Shown here piece after piece: positions 53,301 to 60,993 of a stretch of 64,000 nucleotides of DNA (positions within the stretch are counted from its first letter, which is position 1; each line of letters begins with the position of its first letter). The translations under genes and the position numbers were made by a program. Under the pieces are notes generated by a model. It was not told where the DNA came from and made no database searches. It was given only the letters and a program-made list of their open reading frames with translations. Source of the stretch: Oleiagrimonas sp963817755 (GTDB lineage: Bacteria > Pseudomonadota > Gammaproteobacteria > Xanthomonadales > Rhodanobacteraceae); contig CAWFPB010000004.1 of NCBI GenBank assembly GCA_963817755.1, positions 1-64,000 of the forward strand, in the 5' to 3' direction.

Positions 53301-53542
53301 CCATGTTCAGCGCGGTACCACTGGCGATCGGCATCGGCGTCGGTTCGGAACTGCGCCAACCGCTGGGCATTGCCATGATCGGCGGCCTGGCGATTTCGCA
53401 GCTGCTCACGCTGCTATCGACGCCGGCGATCTATCTCAACCACCACGACCGCCAGCAGCGCAAGGCCGCGCGTCGCGCGCGCCGGGCCGAGCGCAAGCGC
53501 CAAAAGGCCCTGCTCAAGCAGGCCGCGGCGGAGCAGGGCTGA
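50369..53542 (+). CDS. RND-family efflux transporter permease (MdtB/MdtC/AcrB-like)
   Basis: A 1057-residue inner-membrane pump with the 12-helix RND fold. Features include FRLGVAALPQLDIPAVFVQV, the periplasmic porter domain with GVGRVQVFGSAPPAIRVDMN, helices including VCVGFVVDDAIVVIENIVRH (proton-relay acidic pair DD), VSLTLTPALCAHHLR, the second half with GIVKKNAILMVDFALDAERN, and a basic C-terminal tail (KAARRARRAERKRQKALL). The glycine-rich loops FLGGGGGAVGNN and FLGGGGGGGNSKG are unusual. It exports drugs or other hydrophobic compounds with an adaptor and TolC-type channel, but neither gene is adjacent. ATG 50369 has only a weak ribosome site. Confidence 0.92.
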   Translation: MNLFAPMIRRPAGITLLAIGLLLGGIVAYFRLGVAALPQLDIPAVFVQVSLPGASANTMATTVAAPLERHLGRIAGIRDMRSTSSNGSTFVLLQFDFNRNIDAAAREVQAAINASTPDLPSNLPRAPQLFKFNTDQIPVLLVALTSVSQTPSHLFDLANRILSPRISQIPGVGRVQVFGSAPPAIRVDMNLDAMSAKGITSDDVRNALNAANVNAPLGTIEQGQRQFMVEANDQLHTATDFSRIVIAQRSGVPVYLGDIAHVYSAAEDLHQAAWLNGHRAILLQISKRPGANALATVDAIKARLPQLSAWLPADVHVKPLFDLTVTTRSSIHEIEITLLISVALVVLVMLLFLRRTGPTLIAAISVPLSLAGAFVTMYVLGYTLNNLSMMALVVCVGFVVDDAIVVIENIVRHMEAGETPMQAALRGVREIGFTVISITVSLLAVFAPLLFENSMFGMIMREFSVTLAAAVVISAVVSLTLTPALCAHHLRHNSIPHAHERSRWQRALERFDDAVLGLYRRTLDWALHHRRLMRWQPILLLAMTVGLGILTFKVVGGTFMPAQDTGLLRVNVTADTDVSPAAMTRRLQNVARIVQRDPAVANVSSFLGGGGGAVGNNGQLFIDLKPYGSSPGDRPLKSHAIIERMRKRLGTIPGVRCYVNNVQFLGGGGGGGNSKGQYSFQLRGDDPVALQQWTMRLENVLRKQPQLRDISSDYDDVAVQQTVEINRDRAARLGVSVASIDAALYGAFGQQPVSTIYTDNNEYRVVLSAASRQILTPDSLLKLYVMGQGGQRIPLSTLAHLQPTVIPPQVVHESQLMAATINYDIKPGTAQSQAIDLIKAQAQGLGLPESVRVDFTGDNQRLQQLQSNMFTLFIASILAMYLVLGILYESLRHPLTILSTLPAASVGAVAAMLMTDTKLSLIAAIAMLLLIGIVKKNAILMVDFALDAERNRGLDPVQAIREAALTRFRPILMTTLVAMFSAVPLAIGIGVGSELRQPLGIAMIGGLAISQLLTLLSTPAIYLNHHDRQQRKAARRARRAERKRQKALLKQAAAEQG

Positions 53543-53617
53543 GCTCCCGGGCAGGCGGGCCGCGGACACAGCGCGTGCCATGATGGGCGCCTGTCCCGCA
53601 CGAACACGTCCTGCAGC

Positions 53618-54136
53618 ATGTCCCGCCTTGCCCGCGCCACCCTCGATGACATGCACACGGCGGCCGCCTTCTCCGGCTGCCGCCGCTACCGCTATGCGCT
53701 GTGGCGACGCTGGAGCGACGGTCCGCAGCTGCTGTTCGTGATGCTCAATCCGTCGACCGCCAGCGAGACTGCCAACGACCCCACCATCCGCCGCTGCATC
53801 GGGTTCGCCCGCGCCTGGGGCTACGGTGCGCTGGCCGTGGGCAACCTGTTTGCCTGGCGCACGCCCTCGCCGGCACGTCTCAGGCGTGCACGCGGCCCGG
53901 TGGGTGGCCCGAACGACGATTGGCTGGTGCAGCTGCGCGATGCATCGTCGATGACGGTCGCCGCCTGGGGCAACCACGGCGCGCTGCATGGGCGCGACCG
54001 CATCGTGCGCGCGCTGCTCGGGGATCCGCATGTGCTCGGCCTGACCGCCGCCGGCGCTCCGCGCCATCCGCTGTACGCGCGCGCCGATCTCCACCCGCTG
54101 CACTGGTCCCAGGCGCGTGCTGCCGGCACCCGCTGA
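53618..54136 (+). CDS. DUF1643 domain protein
   Basis: A 172-residue DUF1643 protein of unknown function. The family pattern is complete: R-Y-R-Y-A-L-W-R...LFVMLNPSTASETANDPTIR, CIGFARAWGYGALAVGNLFA, WRTPSP, GPNDDWL and VAAWGNHG, followed by a short C-terminal part ending in HPLYARADLHP. The conserved Asn, Asp and His residues suggest an enzyme. It lies between the RND pump and hemF, with 54 bp to hemF on the same strand. Confidence 0.87.
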   Translation: MSRLARATLDDMHTAAAFSGCRRYRYALWRRWSDGPQLLFVMLNPSTASETANDPTIRRCIGFARAWGYGALAVGNLFAWRTPSPARLRRARGPVGGPNDDWLVQLRDASSMTVAAWGNHGALHGRDRIVRALLGDPHVLGLTAAGAPRHPLYARADLHPLHWSQARAAGTR

Positions 54137-54190
54137 GCACCTCGCCGCGCCGGACTTGCATCGCCCGTCGCCGCCATCGACACTGGCCGC

Positions 54191-55117
54191 ATGCATGATC
54201 AAGCCCAACAGGTGGAAGCCTTCCTGCGCGAGTTGCAGGACCGCATCTGCGATGCCGTCGAGGCGGTGGACGGTTCCGACGGCGAAGGCGAAGGTTTCAT
54301 CGAGGACGCCTGGCGACGCGACGCGGGCGGCGGCGGTCGCACCCGGGTACTGAAGAACGGCGGCGTGTTCGAACAGGCCGGCGTGAATTTCTCCAGTGTC
54401 TCCGGCGACACCCTGCCGCCCAGCGCCACCGCACACCGCCCGCAGCTGGCCGGCGGCAGCTTCGTTGCCACCGGCGTGTCGCTGGTCCTGCATCCGCACA
54501 ACCCCTACGTGCCGACCACGCATGCCAACGTGCGCTACTTCGAGGCACGTCGCCCGGGCATGGACCCGGTGTGGTGGTTCGGTGGCGGCTTCGACCTGAC
54601 GCCCTACTATCCCTTCGACCGCGACGTGCGCCACTGGCACCAGGTCGCCCACGATTTGTGCGCGCCCTATGGCGAGGATGTGTACCCGCGCTACAAGCAG
54701 TGGTGCGACGAGTATTTCTTCCTCAAGCACCGCAACGAGACCCGCGGCATCGGCGGGCTGTTCTTCGACGACCTGGACGAGGGCGGCTTCGAGCGCTGCT
54801 TCGCCTTCCTCAAGGACGTCGGCCAGGGCTTCCTGGATGCCTATCTGCCGATCGTCGAACGCCGCATGCATGAACCCTGGAGCGAGCGCGAGCGCGACTT
54901 CCAGCTGTACCGGCGCGGCCGCTACGTCGAGTTCAACCTGGTCTACGACCGCGGCACGCTGTTCGGACTGCAGTCGGGCGGGCGTACCGAGTCGATCCTG
55001 ATGAGCCTGCCGCCGCAGGTGCGCTTTGAATACAGCTGGGCTCCGGCACCGGACAGCGAGGAGGCCCGTCTGTACGACTACCTGCGTCCGCGCGACTGGC
55101 TCGAGGAACTGGACTGA
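54191..55117 (+). CDS. hemF: Oxygen-dependent coproporphyrinogen III oxidase
   Basis: A 308-residue HemF; decarboxylates coproporphyrinogen III to protoporphyrinogen IX with O2 in haem biosynthesis. Landmarks: GGGGRTRVLKNGGVFEQAGV, VSLVLHPHNPYVPTTHANVR, VWWFGGGFDLTPYYPFD, HRNETRGIGGLFFDDLDEGG and RGRYVEFNLVYDRGTLFGLQ. All conserved histidines and acidic residues are in place. The presence of HemF indicates aerobic growth. Confidence 0.96.
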   Translation: MHDQAQQVEAFLRELQDRICDAVEAVDGSDGEGEGFIEDAWRRDAGGGGRTRVLKNGGVFEQAGVNFSSVSGDTLPPSATAHRPQLAGGSFVATGVSLVLHPHNPYVPTTHANVRYFEARRPGMDPVWWFGGGFDLTPYYPFDRDVRHWHQVAHDLCAPYGEDVYPRYKQWCDEYFFLKHRNETRGIGGLFFDDLDEGGFERCFAFLKDVGQGFLDAYLPIVERRMHEPWSERERDFQLYRRGRYVEFNLVYDRGTLFGLQSGGRTESILMSLPPQVRFEYSWAPAPDSEEARLYDYLRPRDWLEELD

Positions 55118-55129
55118 CCCCGAGCGCGG

Positions 55130-55627
55130 TCAGTTCGCGTCCGGCAGCATGACCTTGCGCGCCTGCGGCTGCGGCGTGTATTGCGCCGGGATCACCGCGA
55201 TGCGATCACCCACGCGCACGTAGCGCCCCGGCTGGAACGGCGTCATGGTGCCGTAGTCCAGGCGCCTGCCATTGAGCCACAGGGTCAGACGCGGCGGCTT
55301 CAGTCCCAGCGTGTGCAGGTCCAGGCCGCGTATCGCACGCCAGCGCTGCACCGGCGCCGCGGCGATCGCGGCGGCGCGATCCAGCCAGCCGTTGCCGCCC
55401 GCACGTTCCGGCTTTGCCCCCTGCCGCCACCAGTGCCCGTCGCGGCGCTCGTAGTGCTGCGCCGGCTGACCGGGCAGCGCGATGTCGATACGCTCGACGC
55501 TTTCCGGCGCGATCGCCAGCAACGTGCCCGGAGCAGCAGCGCGATCGGCGCGCCACTGCGCCCAGGCCAGCAGCACCAGCGCCACCAGGGCCAGACTGCC
55601 GAGCAGGATTTTCCAGCGACCGTGCAC
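55130..55627 (-). CDS. Membrane-anchored protein next to a Gld-type ABC module (DUF4340-like)
   Basis: A 165-residue protein: one N-terminal membrane helix (WKILLGSLALVALVLLAWAQ), then a soluble part with SVERIDIALPGQPAQHYERR, DGHWWRQGAKPER and a C-terminal TMTPFQPGRYVRVGDRIAVI. The pattern 'xxI.I..p....L.r.dg.W.l' and its position after a GldG-type gene fit DUF4340 proteins, which accompany such transporters. Not a confident family call. It is 4 bp after the GldG-like gene and the last gene of that operon. Confidence 0.7.
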   Translation of the reverse strand: MHGRWKILLGSLALVALVLLAWAQWRADRAAAPGTLLAIAPESVERIDIALPGQPAQHYERRDGHWWRQGAKPERAGGNGWLDRAAAIAAAPVQRWRAIRGLDLHTLGLKPPRLTLWLNGRRLDYGTMTPFQPGRYVRVGDRIAVIPAQYTPQPQARKVMLPDAN

Positions 55628-55631
55628 GTGC

Positions 55632-56981
55632 TCAGCGTCGCCGCCGGCGCCAGGCGATACCCACGCCCAGCAGCAGCAACAGCACGGGCAGGGCGATCAT
55701 GAACACCGCCGCCAATGCGGTAAGCCCCCCGCGGGACAGCCGGACCACCCGGTCCGGCGCCACCGCGCGGTCGACGTCGAGCAGGGCATCGTCGCCCAGC
55801 AGCCAGTCGATCACGCGGTCGCCCAGGGCTCGGTTGCCGGCCTGGCCGATGAAGGCGTTGGACAGGAAGTCGCCGTCGCCGATGACCACTGCGCGCTGCT
55901 GGCTCTTGTCGGGGCTGGGCGAGAGCCGCGACAGGGCGAAGCCGAAATCCAGCGGGCCGCGCAGCTCGCCCTTGTCCGGGTCGAAGCGGATGGTGGACGG
56001 ATGGGCGTCGTCGATCGGCTGCAGCTCGGTCCAGCTGCGCGCGCTCGAGCGCAGCAGCGGCTGGGCGTCCCATGCGGTCGCCGAGGTGCTGGCCAGCGCC
56101 TGCACCTGGGCGAACAGCGTGGTCTGGTCCAGTCCGCGGGTGATCGCGGTCGGCGGGTACTGGCCGGTGGCGACGATGCGCGGGTCCTTCAGTCCCAGTG
56201 CCGAACCCTGGCCGTCGACCAGCACGCCGGGCAGGCGCTGGATGCCCAGCGCGCGCGCCAGCGGGTCCAGTTCGGGATGCGGATCGTCCGGTTCGCTCAG
56301 CCACAGCAGGTTGCCGCCGCCCTGCACCCAGGCCACCAGCGCCTGGACCGCGCCTGCGGGCAGGGTCGATCGCGGGCTGGCCAGCACCACGAGGCTGGTG
56401 CCTTCGGGCACCTGGCCCACCTGGCCGAAATCCAGCGGCACCGCGCGCAGGCCACGCTTGGCCAGCGGCTTGAGGAACAGGCCCAGGTCCGCGCCCTTGA
56501 CCCCGCCGGGCAGGCGTTCGCCGTCGCCGCCGACGAAGGCGACCATGCGCTGTCCGCCACGCGCCAGCCGCTCCAGCGCGTTGGTCAGCGCATCCTCGGT
56601 CAGCTCGCGCACGTGTTCCTGCCGCCCCCGGTATTGCAGCACCAACTCGCCGGCGACCTCGATACCGGCCGCACGCATGGCGCCCGGGTTCTGGTCGGGG
56701 TCGACGAAATGAAGGTGGATATCGGACTTGAGCGCCTGGTAGCGGGCGATGAAGGCAGCGATGGTCGGTCGCAGGCGCCCGCCCGGCACGGCGTAGCTGG
56801 TGATGTCGATCGGCCCGTGCATGCGTGCCAGTACCTTGCGCGAGGGCGCACTGAGGCTGGCGCGATGCCCGGCGCTCCAGTCAAACCGGACACGATGGCG
56901 CGTGGTCAGGTAGCCGATGCAGCCGGCCGCCACGACCAACGCCAGCGCAACCAGCCACAATGGCAGCCGGCGCCGCATCAA
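55632..56981 (-). CDS. GldG-family ABC-type auxiliary protein
   Basis: A 449-residue protein with a membrane helix at each end (LWLVALALVVAAGCIGYLTT and LAAVFMIALPVLLLLLGVGI). The large periplasmic part has the GldG/ABC_transp_aux pattern: ISDPN-like HFVDPDQNPGAMRAAGIEVA, ELVLQYRGRQEHVRELTEDA, LTNALERLARGGQRMVAFVG, LVVLASPRSTLPAGAVQALV and the end GDGDFLSNAFIG. In Flavobacteria GldG works with GldA/GldF in gliding, but relatives are widespread and of unknown substrate. Its start overlaps the permease stop (ATGA). Confidence 0.85.
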   Translation of the reverse strand: MMRRRLPLWLVALALVVAAGCIGYLTTRHRVRFDWSAGHRASLSAPSRKVLARMHGPIDITSYAVPGGRLRPTIAAFIARYQALKSDIHLHFVDPDQNPGAMRAAGIEVAGELVLQYRGRQEHVRELTEDALTNALERLARGGQRMVAFVGGDGERLPGGVKGADLGLFLKPLAKRGLRAVPLDFGQVGQVPEGTSLVVLASPRSTLPAGAVQALVAWVQGGGNLLWLSEPDDPHPELDPLARALGIQRLPGVLVDGQGSALGLKDPRIVATGQYPPTAITRGLDQTTLFAQVQALASTSATAWDAQPLLRSSARSWTELQPIDDAHPSTIRFDPDKGELRGPLDFGFALSRLSPSPDKSQQRAVVIGDGDFLSNAFIGQAGNRALGDRVIDWLLGDDALLDVDRAVAPDRVVRLSRGGLTALAAVFMIALPVLLLLLGVGIAWRRRRR

Positions 56982-57733
56982 CCGCGGGTCCTTTCATCGC
57001 CGACCCGGCGGATCGCGACCAGCAGTGCCAGCCCGATCACCAGCGCGAACCAGGCCAGGTCGCCGCTGTCGACCAGGCCGCGACCCATCGGCTGCAGGTG
57101 CGTGGAAAGCGCCAGCCAGTTGGCGATGCCGCCGAGCGTGCCCTGGGCCAGCGACAGCCGGTTCACGCCCACCAGCGCGGCGGTGATCACGAACGCACCC
57201 GCCGCGGCCAGCGCCGGATGCCCGGCAAAAGCCGAACAGGCCATGCCCACCGCGGTCAGTGCCGCCATGGCCAGTACCAGACCGAGTGCCGCCGCCGCCA
57301 GCTTGCCCCAGTCCGGCCCGGCGACCAGGGCCAGCGCCAGGGGCATGGCCAGCACCAGGGCCAGGACCAGCAGCTGCCAGCCCAGTGTCGCCAGGTACTT
57401 GCCCAGCACGATGGCCGCCGGCGACACCCCGGCGGCGAACAACAGCGGAAGGGTGCCGCCGCGACGCTCGCCGGCCAGCGCCGACATGCTCAGCAACGGC
57501 GCCATGACGAAGGCAGCGACCACGAACAACGCCAGCCAGGGCAGGGTGACCAGATCGGTGAAGCCGCTGGTGTTGCCGGCGGCCGCCATGCGCACCTGCA
57601 GGGCCAGGAACTGGTTGAGCATGAGCAGGAATTCCCAGCCCATGCCGGCCACGACCAGGGCGGCCAGCACCCAGCCCAGCGGCCGTGTCCACAACCGGCG
57701 CCATTCGCAGCGGACCATCGCGCCCAGGCTCAT
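56978..57733 (-). CDS. ABC transporter permease (GldF-like)
   Basis: A 251-residue ABC-2-type permease with six predicted membrane helices, including PLGWVLAALVVAGMGWEFLL, ALFVVAAFVMAPLLSMSALA followed by GERRGGTLPLLFAAGVSPAA (the family's ERR-G-T-L motif) and LVLAMAALTAVGMACSAFAG. It forms the membrane channel of the transporter whose ATPase gene overlaps it by 4 bp (57730-57733). Substrate unknown. Confidence 0.88.
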   Translation of the reverse strand: MSLGAMVRCEWRRLWTRPLGWVLAALVVAGMGWEFLLMLNQFLALQVRMAAAGNTSGFTDLVTLPWLALFVVAAFVMAPLLSMSALAGERRGGTLPLLFAAGVSPAAIVLGKYLATLGWQLLVLALVLAMPLALALVAGPDWGKLAAAALGLVLAMAALTAVGMACSAFAGHPALAAAGAFVITAALVGVNRLSLAQGTLGGIANWLALSTHLQPMGRGLVDSGDLAWFALVIGLALLVAIRRVGDERTRG

Positions 57734-58674
57734 GCGGCGTCGGCCTCCGTATCGTTCGCGTGCTGCGTGGCGATGCGCAGGAAGGCCTGCTCGAGTTCGT
57801 CCGCCGCCGGCTGCAGGCCGGACAGCGGCAGTCCGGCGGCGATCACGGCCTGCGCCAGTGCCGCCGCATCGCTGCCGCCGCGCAGGGTGACCTCGTGGCG
57901 GCAGCCGTCCAGGGACTCGACCGCGGCGACCGGCTGCAGGCCGGCCACAAGTTTGCGCTCGACCGGACGGGCCAGGGTCAGCAGCAGGCGATCCTTGTTG
58001 GCCGACAGCGGCGCGTCGTGGCGCAGGCGGCCATCGTGCAGGATGGCCACCCGGTCGCACACGGCGGTCACTTCCGCCAGCAGGTGCGTGGACAGCACCA
58101 CGCCGCAGCCGGACTCGGCGCGTTCGCGGATCAGTTCGCGCAAGTGCGCGGCCTGCAGGGGATCGAGGCCGTTGCCGGGTTCGTCCAGCACCAGCAGGGC
58201 CGGCTCGTGCAGCAGCGCGCAGGCCAGGCCCACGCGCTGACGCTGGCCCTGGGAAAGCACGCCGACCAGGCGTCGCGCCTCGCGTTCGAGGCCGAGGCCT
58301 TCCAGCACCTGCGTGCGCCGCTTGCGCAGCTGCACACCGCGCATGCCGCGCAGCCGGGCGACGGCGTCCAGGTGTTCGTTCACGTTCAGGTCCGGCCACA
58401 GCGGGGCACGCTCGGGCAACCAGCCGATACGGGTGCGCGCAAGATGGGGATGCTCGGCCAGGTCGGCACCTTCGATGCGCACACGGCCTGCGTCCGGTCG
58501 CTGCGCGGCCGCCATCATCGCCAGCGTGGTGGATTTCCCGGCGCCGTTGACGCCGAGCAGGCCCAGCACCTGACCGTGCTGCAGCGTCAGGTCGAGCGCC
58601 TGCACGACCGCGCGCCCGCCCAGCCGGCGGCTCACGTGTTCCAGTTGCAGCAGAGGCGGCGACGGCTCGTTCAC
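57730..58674 (-). CDS. ABC transporter ATP-binding protein (GldA-like)
   Basis: A 314-residue ATPase: Walker A LLGVNGAGKSTTLAMMA, Q-loop region RIGWLPERAPLWPDL, signature LSQGQRQRVGLACALL, Walker B ALLVLDEPGNGLDP and H-loop VLSTHLLAEV. The C-terminal extension (from about residue 220) is the one common in ABC-2 exporters. GTG 58674 is chosen because conserved sequence begins directly after it; an upstream in-frame ATG at 58767 would add 31 basic residues unlike the family. First gene of a four-gene operon with permease, GldG-like and DUF4340-like proteins. Confidence 0.9.
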   Translation of the reverse strand: MNEPSPPLLQLEHVSRRLGGRAVVQALDLTLQHGQVLGLLGVNGAGKSTTLAMMAAAQRPDAGRVRIEGADLAEHPHLARTRIGWLPERAPLWPDLNVNEHLDAVARLRGMRGVQLRKRRTQVLEGLGLEREARRLVGVLSQGQRQRVGLACALLHEPALLVLDEPGNGLDPLQAAHLRELIRERAESGCGVVLSTHLLAEVTAVCDRVAILHDGRLRHDAPLSANKDRLLLTLARPVERKLVAGLQPVAAVESLDGCRHEVTLRGGSDAAALAQAVIAAGLPLSGLQPAADELEQAFLRIATQHANDTEADAA

Positions 58675-58876
58675 TTGATGATTTTGGCCAAGAACCCATC
58701 TTAAGGACAAGCGCCGTGTACGAAAGTGCGCAGCAGGCGCGGTTTTGCGTGACGCGATATGTTTCAATGGATCCGTCGCCCAGGGCTTGGCCGCGACCGA
58801 ATGTCACCGTGCTGGTGGGTATGGACGCTCCCCGCGTACACTGCACCCAACCCCCTTGTTTTCCGAGAGTTTTACC

Positions 58877-60073
58877 ATGTTTGACACGTTGCTCGACTAC
58901 GCCGCCCGAGGCTTGACCGGGGCCGGCTGGGTCACGTGGCTGGTGTACGGCCTGATCGTCACCCAGCTGACCATCTTTGCCGTCACCCTGTACCTGCACC
59001 GCAGCCAGACCCATCGCGGCGTGGACTTCCACCCCGTGATCGCGCACTTCCTGCGATTCTGGGCCTGGCTGACCACGGCCATGGTCACCAAGGAGTGGGT
59101 CGCCATCCATCGCAAGCATCATGCCCTGGTGGAAACCGAGGACGATCCGCACAGCCCGCAGGTCCACGGCATCAAGAAGGTGTTCTGGGATGGCGTGAGC
59201 CTGTATCGCAAGGCCAGCCAGAACACGGCCGACATGGAGAAGTACGGTCGCGGCACCCCCGACGACTGGATCGAACGCCACGTGTACGCCAAGCACCCGT
59301 CCCTGGGCCCGACGCTGATGCTCCTCATCAATGTCGCCCTGTTCGGCGCGGTCGGTCTGGCCATCTGGGCCATTCAGATGTTGTGGATCCCGTTCTGGGC
59401 CGCCGGCTTCGTCAACGGCATCGGCCACTGGTGGGGCTATCGCAATTTCGAAAGCTCGGACACCGCCACCAACCTGATCCCGTGGGGCTTCTGGATCGGC
59501 GGCGAGGAGCTGCACAACAACCATCACGCCTTCCCCAGCTCGGCCAAGTTCGCCCTGCGCAAGTGGGAGTTCGACATCGGCTGGGCGGTGATCTGCGGCC
59601 TGCGTGCCGTGGGCCTGGCCAAGGTGCTGCGCGTGGCGCCGTCGCTGGACGTGAATCCGAACGTGAAGCTGCCTGACACCGAAACCCTCAAGGCTGTGCT
59701 CACGCACCGTTTCCAGGCCATGACCGACTACTACCACCAGGTCATCATGCCGACTCTGCGCGAGGAAGCCGGCCATGCCGGCGACAATCTGCGCGCCGTG
59801 CCCAAGCGCCTGCGTCGTGCCCTGGCCGACGGCGGCCGCTGGCTGGACCGCGACAAGAAGCAGCAGCTCGAAGCCGTGGTCGAGAAGCGTCCGACCCTGC
59901 GCGTGGTGTGTGATTACCGTGCCCGTCTGGCGGCCCTGATGGAGCAACGTGGCGCCGACGCAGCACTCAAGGGCCTGCAGCAGTGGATCCGCGAAGCCGA
60001 GCAGAGCGGCATCCGCGCCCTGCAGGACTTCGCCCAGCACCTGAAGGGCTACCGCATCGCCTCGACCTCCTGA
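58877..60073 (+). CDS. Membrane fatty acid desaturase (acyl-CoA/acyl-lipid delta-9 type)
   Basis: A 398-residue di-iron desaturase. The three histidine boxes are HRSQTHRG, AIHRKHHALVE and GEELHNNHHAFPSS. Membrane helices flank them (WLVYGLIVTQLTIFAVTLYL, LMLLINVALFGAVGLAIWAI). A long C-terminal extension (about residues 270-398; helical, charged) exceeds the core family. It introduces a double bond into saturated acyl chains, adapting membrane fluidity. ATG 58877 is preferred (CGAGAG upstream), since homologues begin near MFDTLLDY. A strong terminator follows. Confidence 0.92.
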   Translation: MFDTLLDYAARGLTGAGWVTWLVYGLIVTQLTIFAVTLYLHRSQTHRGVDFHPVIAHFLRFWAWLTTAMVTKEWVAIHRKHHALVETEDDPHSPQVHGIKKVFWDGVSLYRKASQNTADMEKYGRGTPDDWIERHVYAKHPSLGPTLMLLINVALFGAVGLAIWAIQMLWIPFWAAGFVNGIGHWWGYRNFESSDTATNLIPWGFWIGGEELHNNHHAFPSSAKFALRKWEFDIGWAVICGLRAVGLAKVLRVAPSLDVNPNVKLPDTETLKAVLTHRFQAMTDYYHQVIMPTLREEAGHAGDNLRAVPKRLRRALADGGRWLDRDKKQQLEAVVEKRPTLRVVCDYRARLAALMEQRGADAALKGLQQWIREAEQSGIRALQDFAQHLKGYRIASTS

Positions 60074-60098
60074 CCGTTCACCATGACCGGCAGACGAA

Positions 60099-60123
60099 AA
60101 GGCCCGCTTCGGCGGGCCTTTTT
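60099..60123 (+). terminator. Factor-independent terminator of the desaturase gene
   Basis: AAGGCCCGC (60099-60107), TTCG tetraloop, GCGGGCCTT (60112-60120), then TTTCTT. A textbook 9-bp stem with a UUCG loop, 25 bp after the stop codon. Confidence 0.92.
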
Positions 60124-60166
60124 CTTGCGCGATCCACCCTCACGCCCTGCCCGGTTCGGCGGGCAC

Positions 60167-60199
60167 AAAAAACAGGGCCCGCCGGATGGCGGGCCCTGT
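60167..60199 (-). terminator. Factor-independent terminator of rpmB-rpmG
   Basis: ACAGGGCCCGCC (60172-60183), GGAT loop, GGCGGGCCCTGT (60188-60199): a perfect 12-bp stem. On the minus strand it is followed by six Ts (complement of 60167-60172). It lies 60 bp after the rpmG stop. Confidence 0.92.
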
Positions 60200-60258
60200 C
60201 TCGGAAGGCGGATCCCGGCGATGCCGGACCGCATTGCCGCAACCGTACGGCCGCGGGC

Positions 60259-60423
60259 TTACTTGATCTTGCCTTCCTTGTAGATGACATGCTTGCGGAC
60301 GACGGGATCGTACTTCTTGATCTCCATCTTCTCGGGCATGTTCTTCTTGTTCTTGTTGGTGGTGTAGAAGTGGCCGGTGCCGGCCGACGATATCAGGCGG
60401 ATCTTGTCGCGCTTGGAAGGCAT
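60259..60423 (-). CDS. rpmG: 50S ribosomal protein L33
   Basis: A 54-residue L33. It starts MPSKRDKIRLISSAGTGHFY and continues TTNKNKKNMPEKMEIKKYDP to the end VIYKEGKIK. It lacks the CxxC pairs, so it is the zinc-independent (C-) form. It follows rpmB by 11 bp and is co-transcribed, the standard rpmBG operon. A ribosome site (AAGGAG) precedes ATG 60423. Confidence 0.97.
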   Translation of the reverse strand: MPSKRDKIRLISSAGTGHFYTTNKNKKNMPEKMEIKKYDPVVRKHVIYKEGKIK

Positions 60424-60434
60424 GACGGGACTCC

Positions 60435-60671
60435 TTAGACTTTCTCGCCGCGGGCACGCAGGTCGGCCAACACGGCTTCGATGCCATTCTTGTCGATGGT
60501 GCGCAGTGCCTTGGAGGACACGCGCAACTTCACCCAGCGGTTTTCGCTGGGCACCCAGAAACGACGCTCATGCAGGTTCGGCAACCAGCGACGGCGCGAC
60601 TTGTTGTTGGCGTGCGAGACGTTGTTGCCGGTCTGCACACCCTTGCCGGTGACTTGGCATACACGGGCCAT
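60435..60671 (-). CDS. rpmB: 50S ribosomal protein L28
   Basis: A 78-residue L28 starting MARVCQVTGKGVQTGNNVSH and containing RRRWLPNLHERRFWVPSENR and VKLRVSSKALRTIDKNGIEA. A clear GGAGG precedes ATG 60671. First gene of rpmB-rpmG. Confidence 0.97.
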   Translation of the reverse strand: MARVCQVTGKGVQTGNNVSHANNKSRRRWLPNLHERRFWVPSENRWVKLRVSSKALRTIDKNGIEAVLADLRARGEKV

Positions 60672-60993
60672 GTTGACCTCCGGTGTTCATGTGTACCGCC
60701 CATTGGCCAGGACGGTTTCGGCCCAGCTGCGGCCCGGGGCCGCCTGCGGTGTGCTGGTGTCGTGCCCCGCTTCCCTCCGCGTGACCGCGGGCGCGGATGG
60801 CTCCGGACAGGCCGGACATGGCAGGGCAAGCTAACCATTATCCCAAGCCCGGATGAAATGCGCAACTGCCAGTGCCGCGCCGCGCAAGGCCGTACACGCT
60901 GCCATGTCCGGGCCTGAGGCCCGTACATGCCCCGGCAATCTGTGGGACAATGCCGGTCTTTCGCAACACAATCCGACCGATTCAGGGAACATC
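60672..60993. other. Intergenic region between rpmB and secB with an inverted repeat
   Basis: This 322-bp divergent region has no gene. It should contain the rpmB and secB promoters, but no sharp -35/-10 pair is visible. CATGTCCGGGCC (60903-60914) and GGCCCGTACATG (60918-60929) form an 11-pair inverted repeat with one mismatch and a TGA loop, 65 bp before secB; it could be an operator or an RNA structure. Confidence 0.5.
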
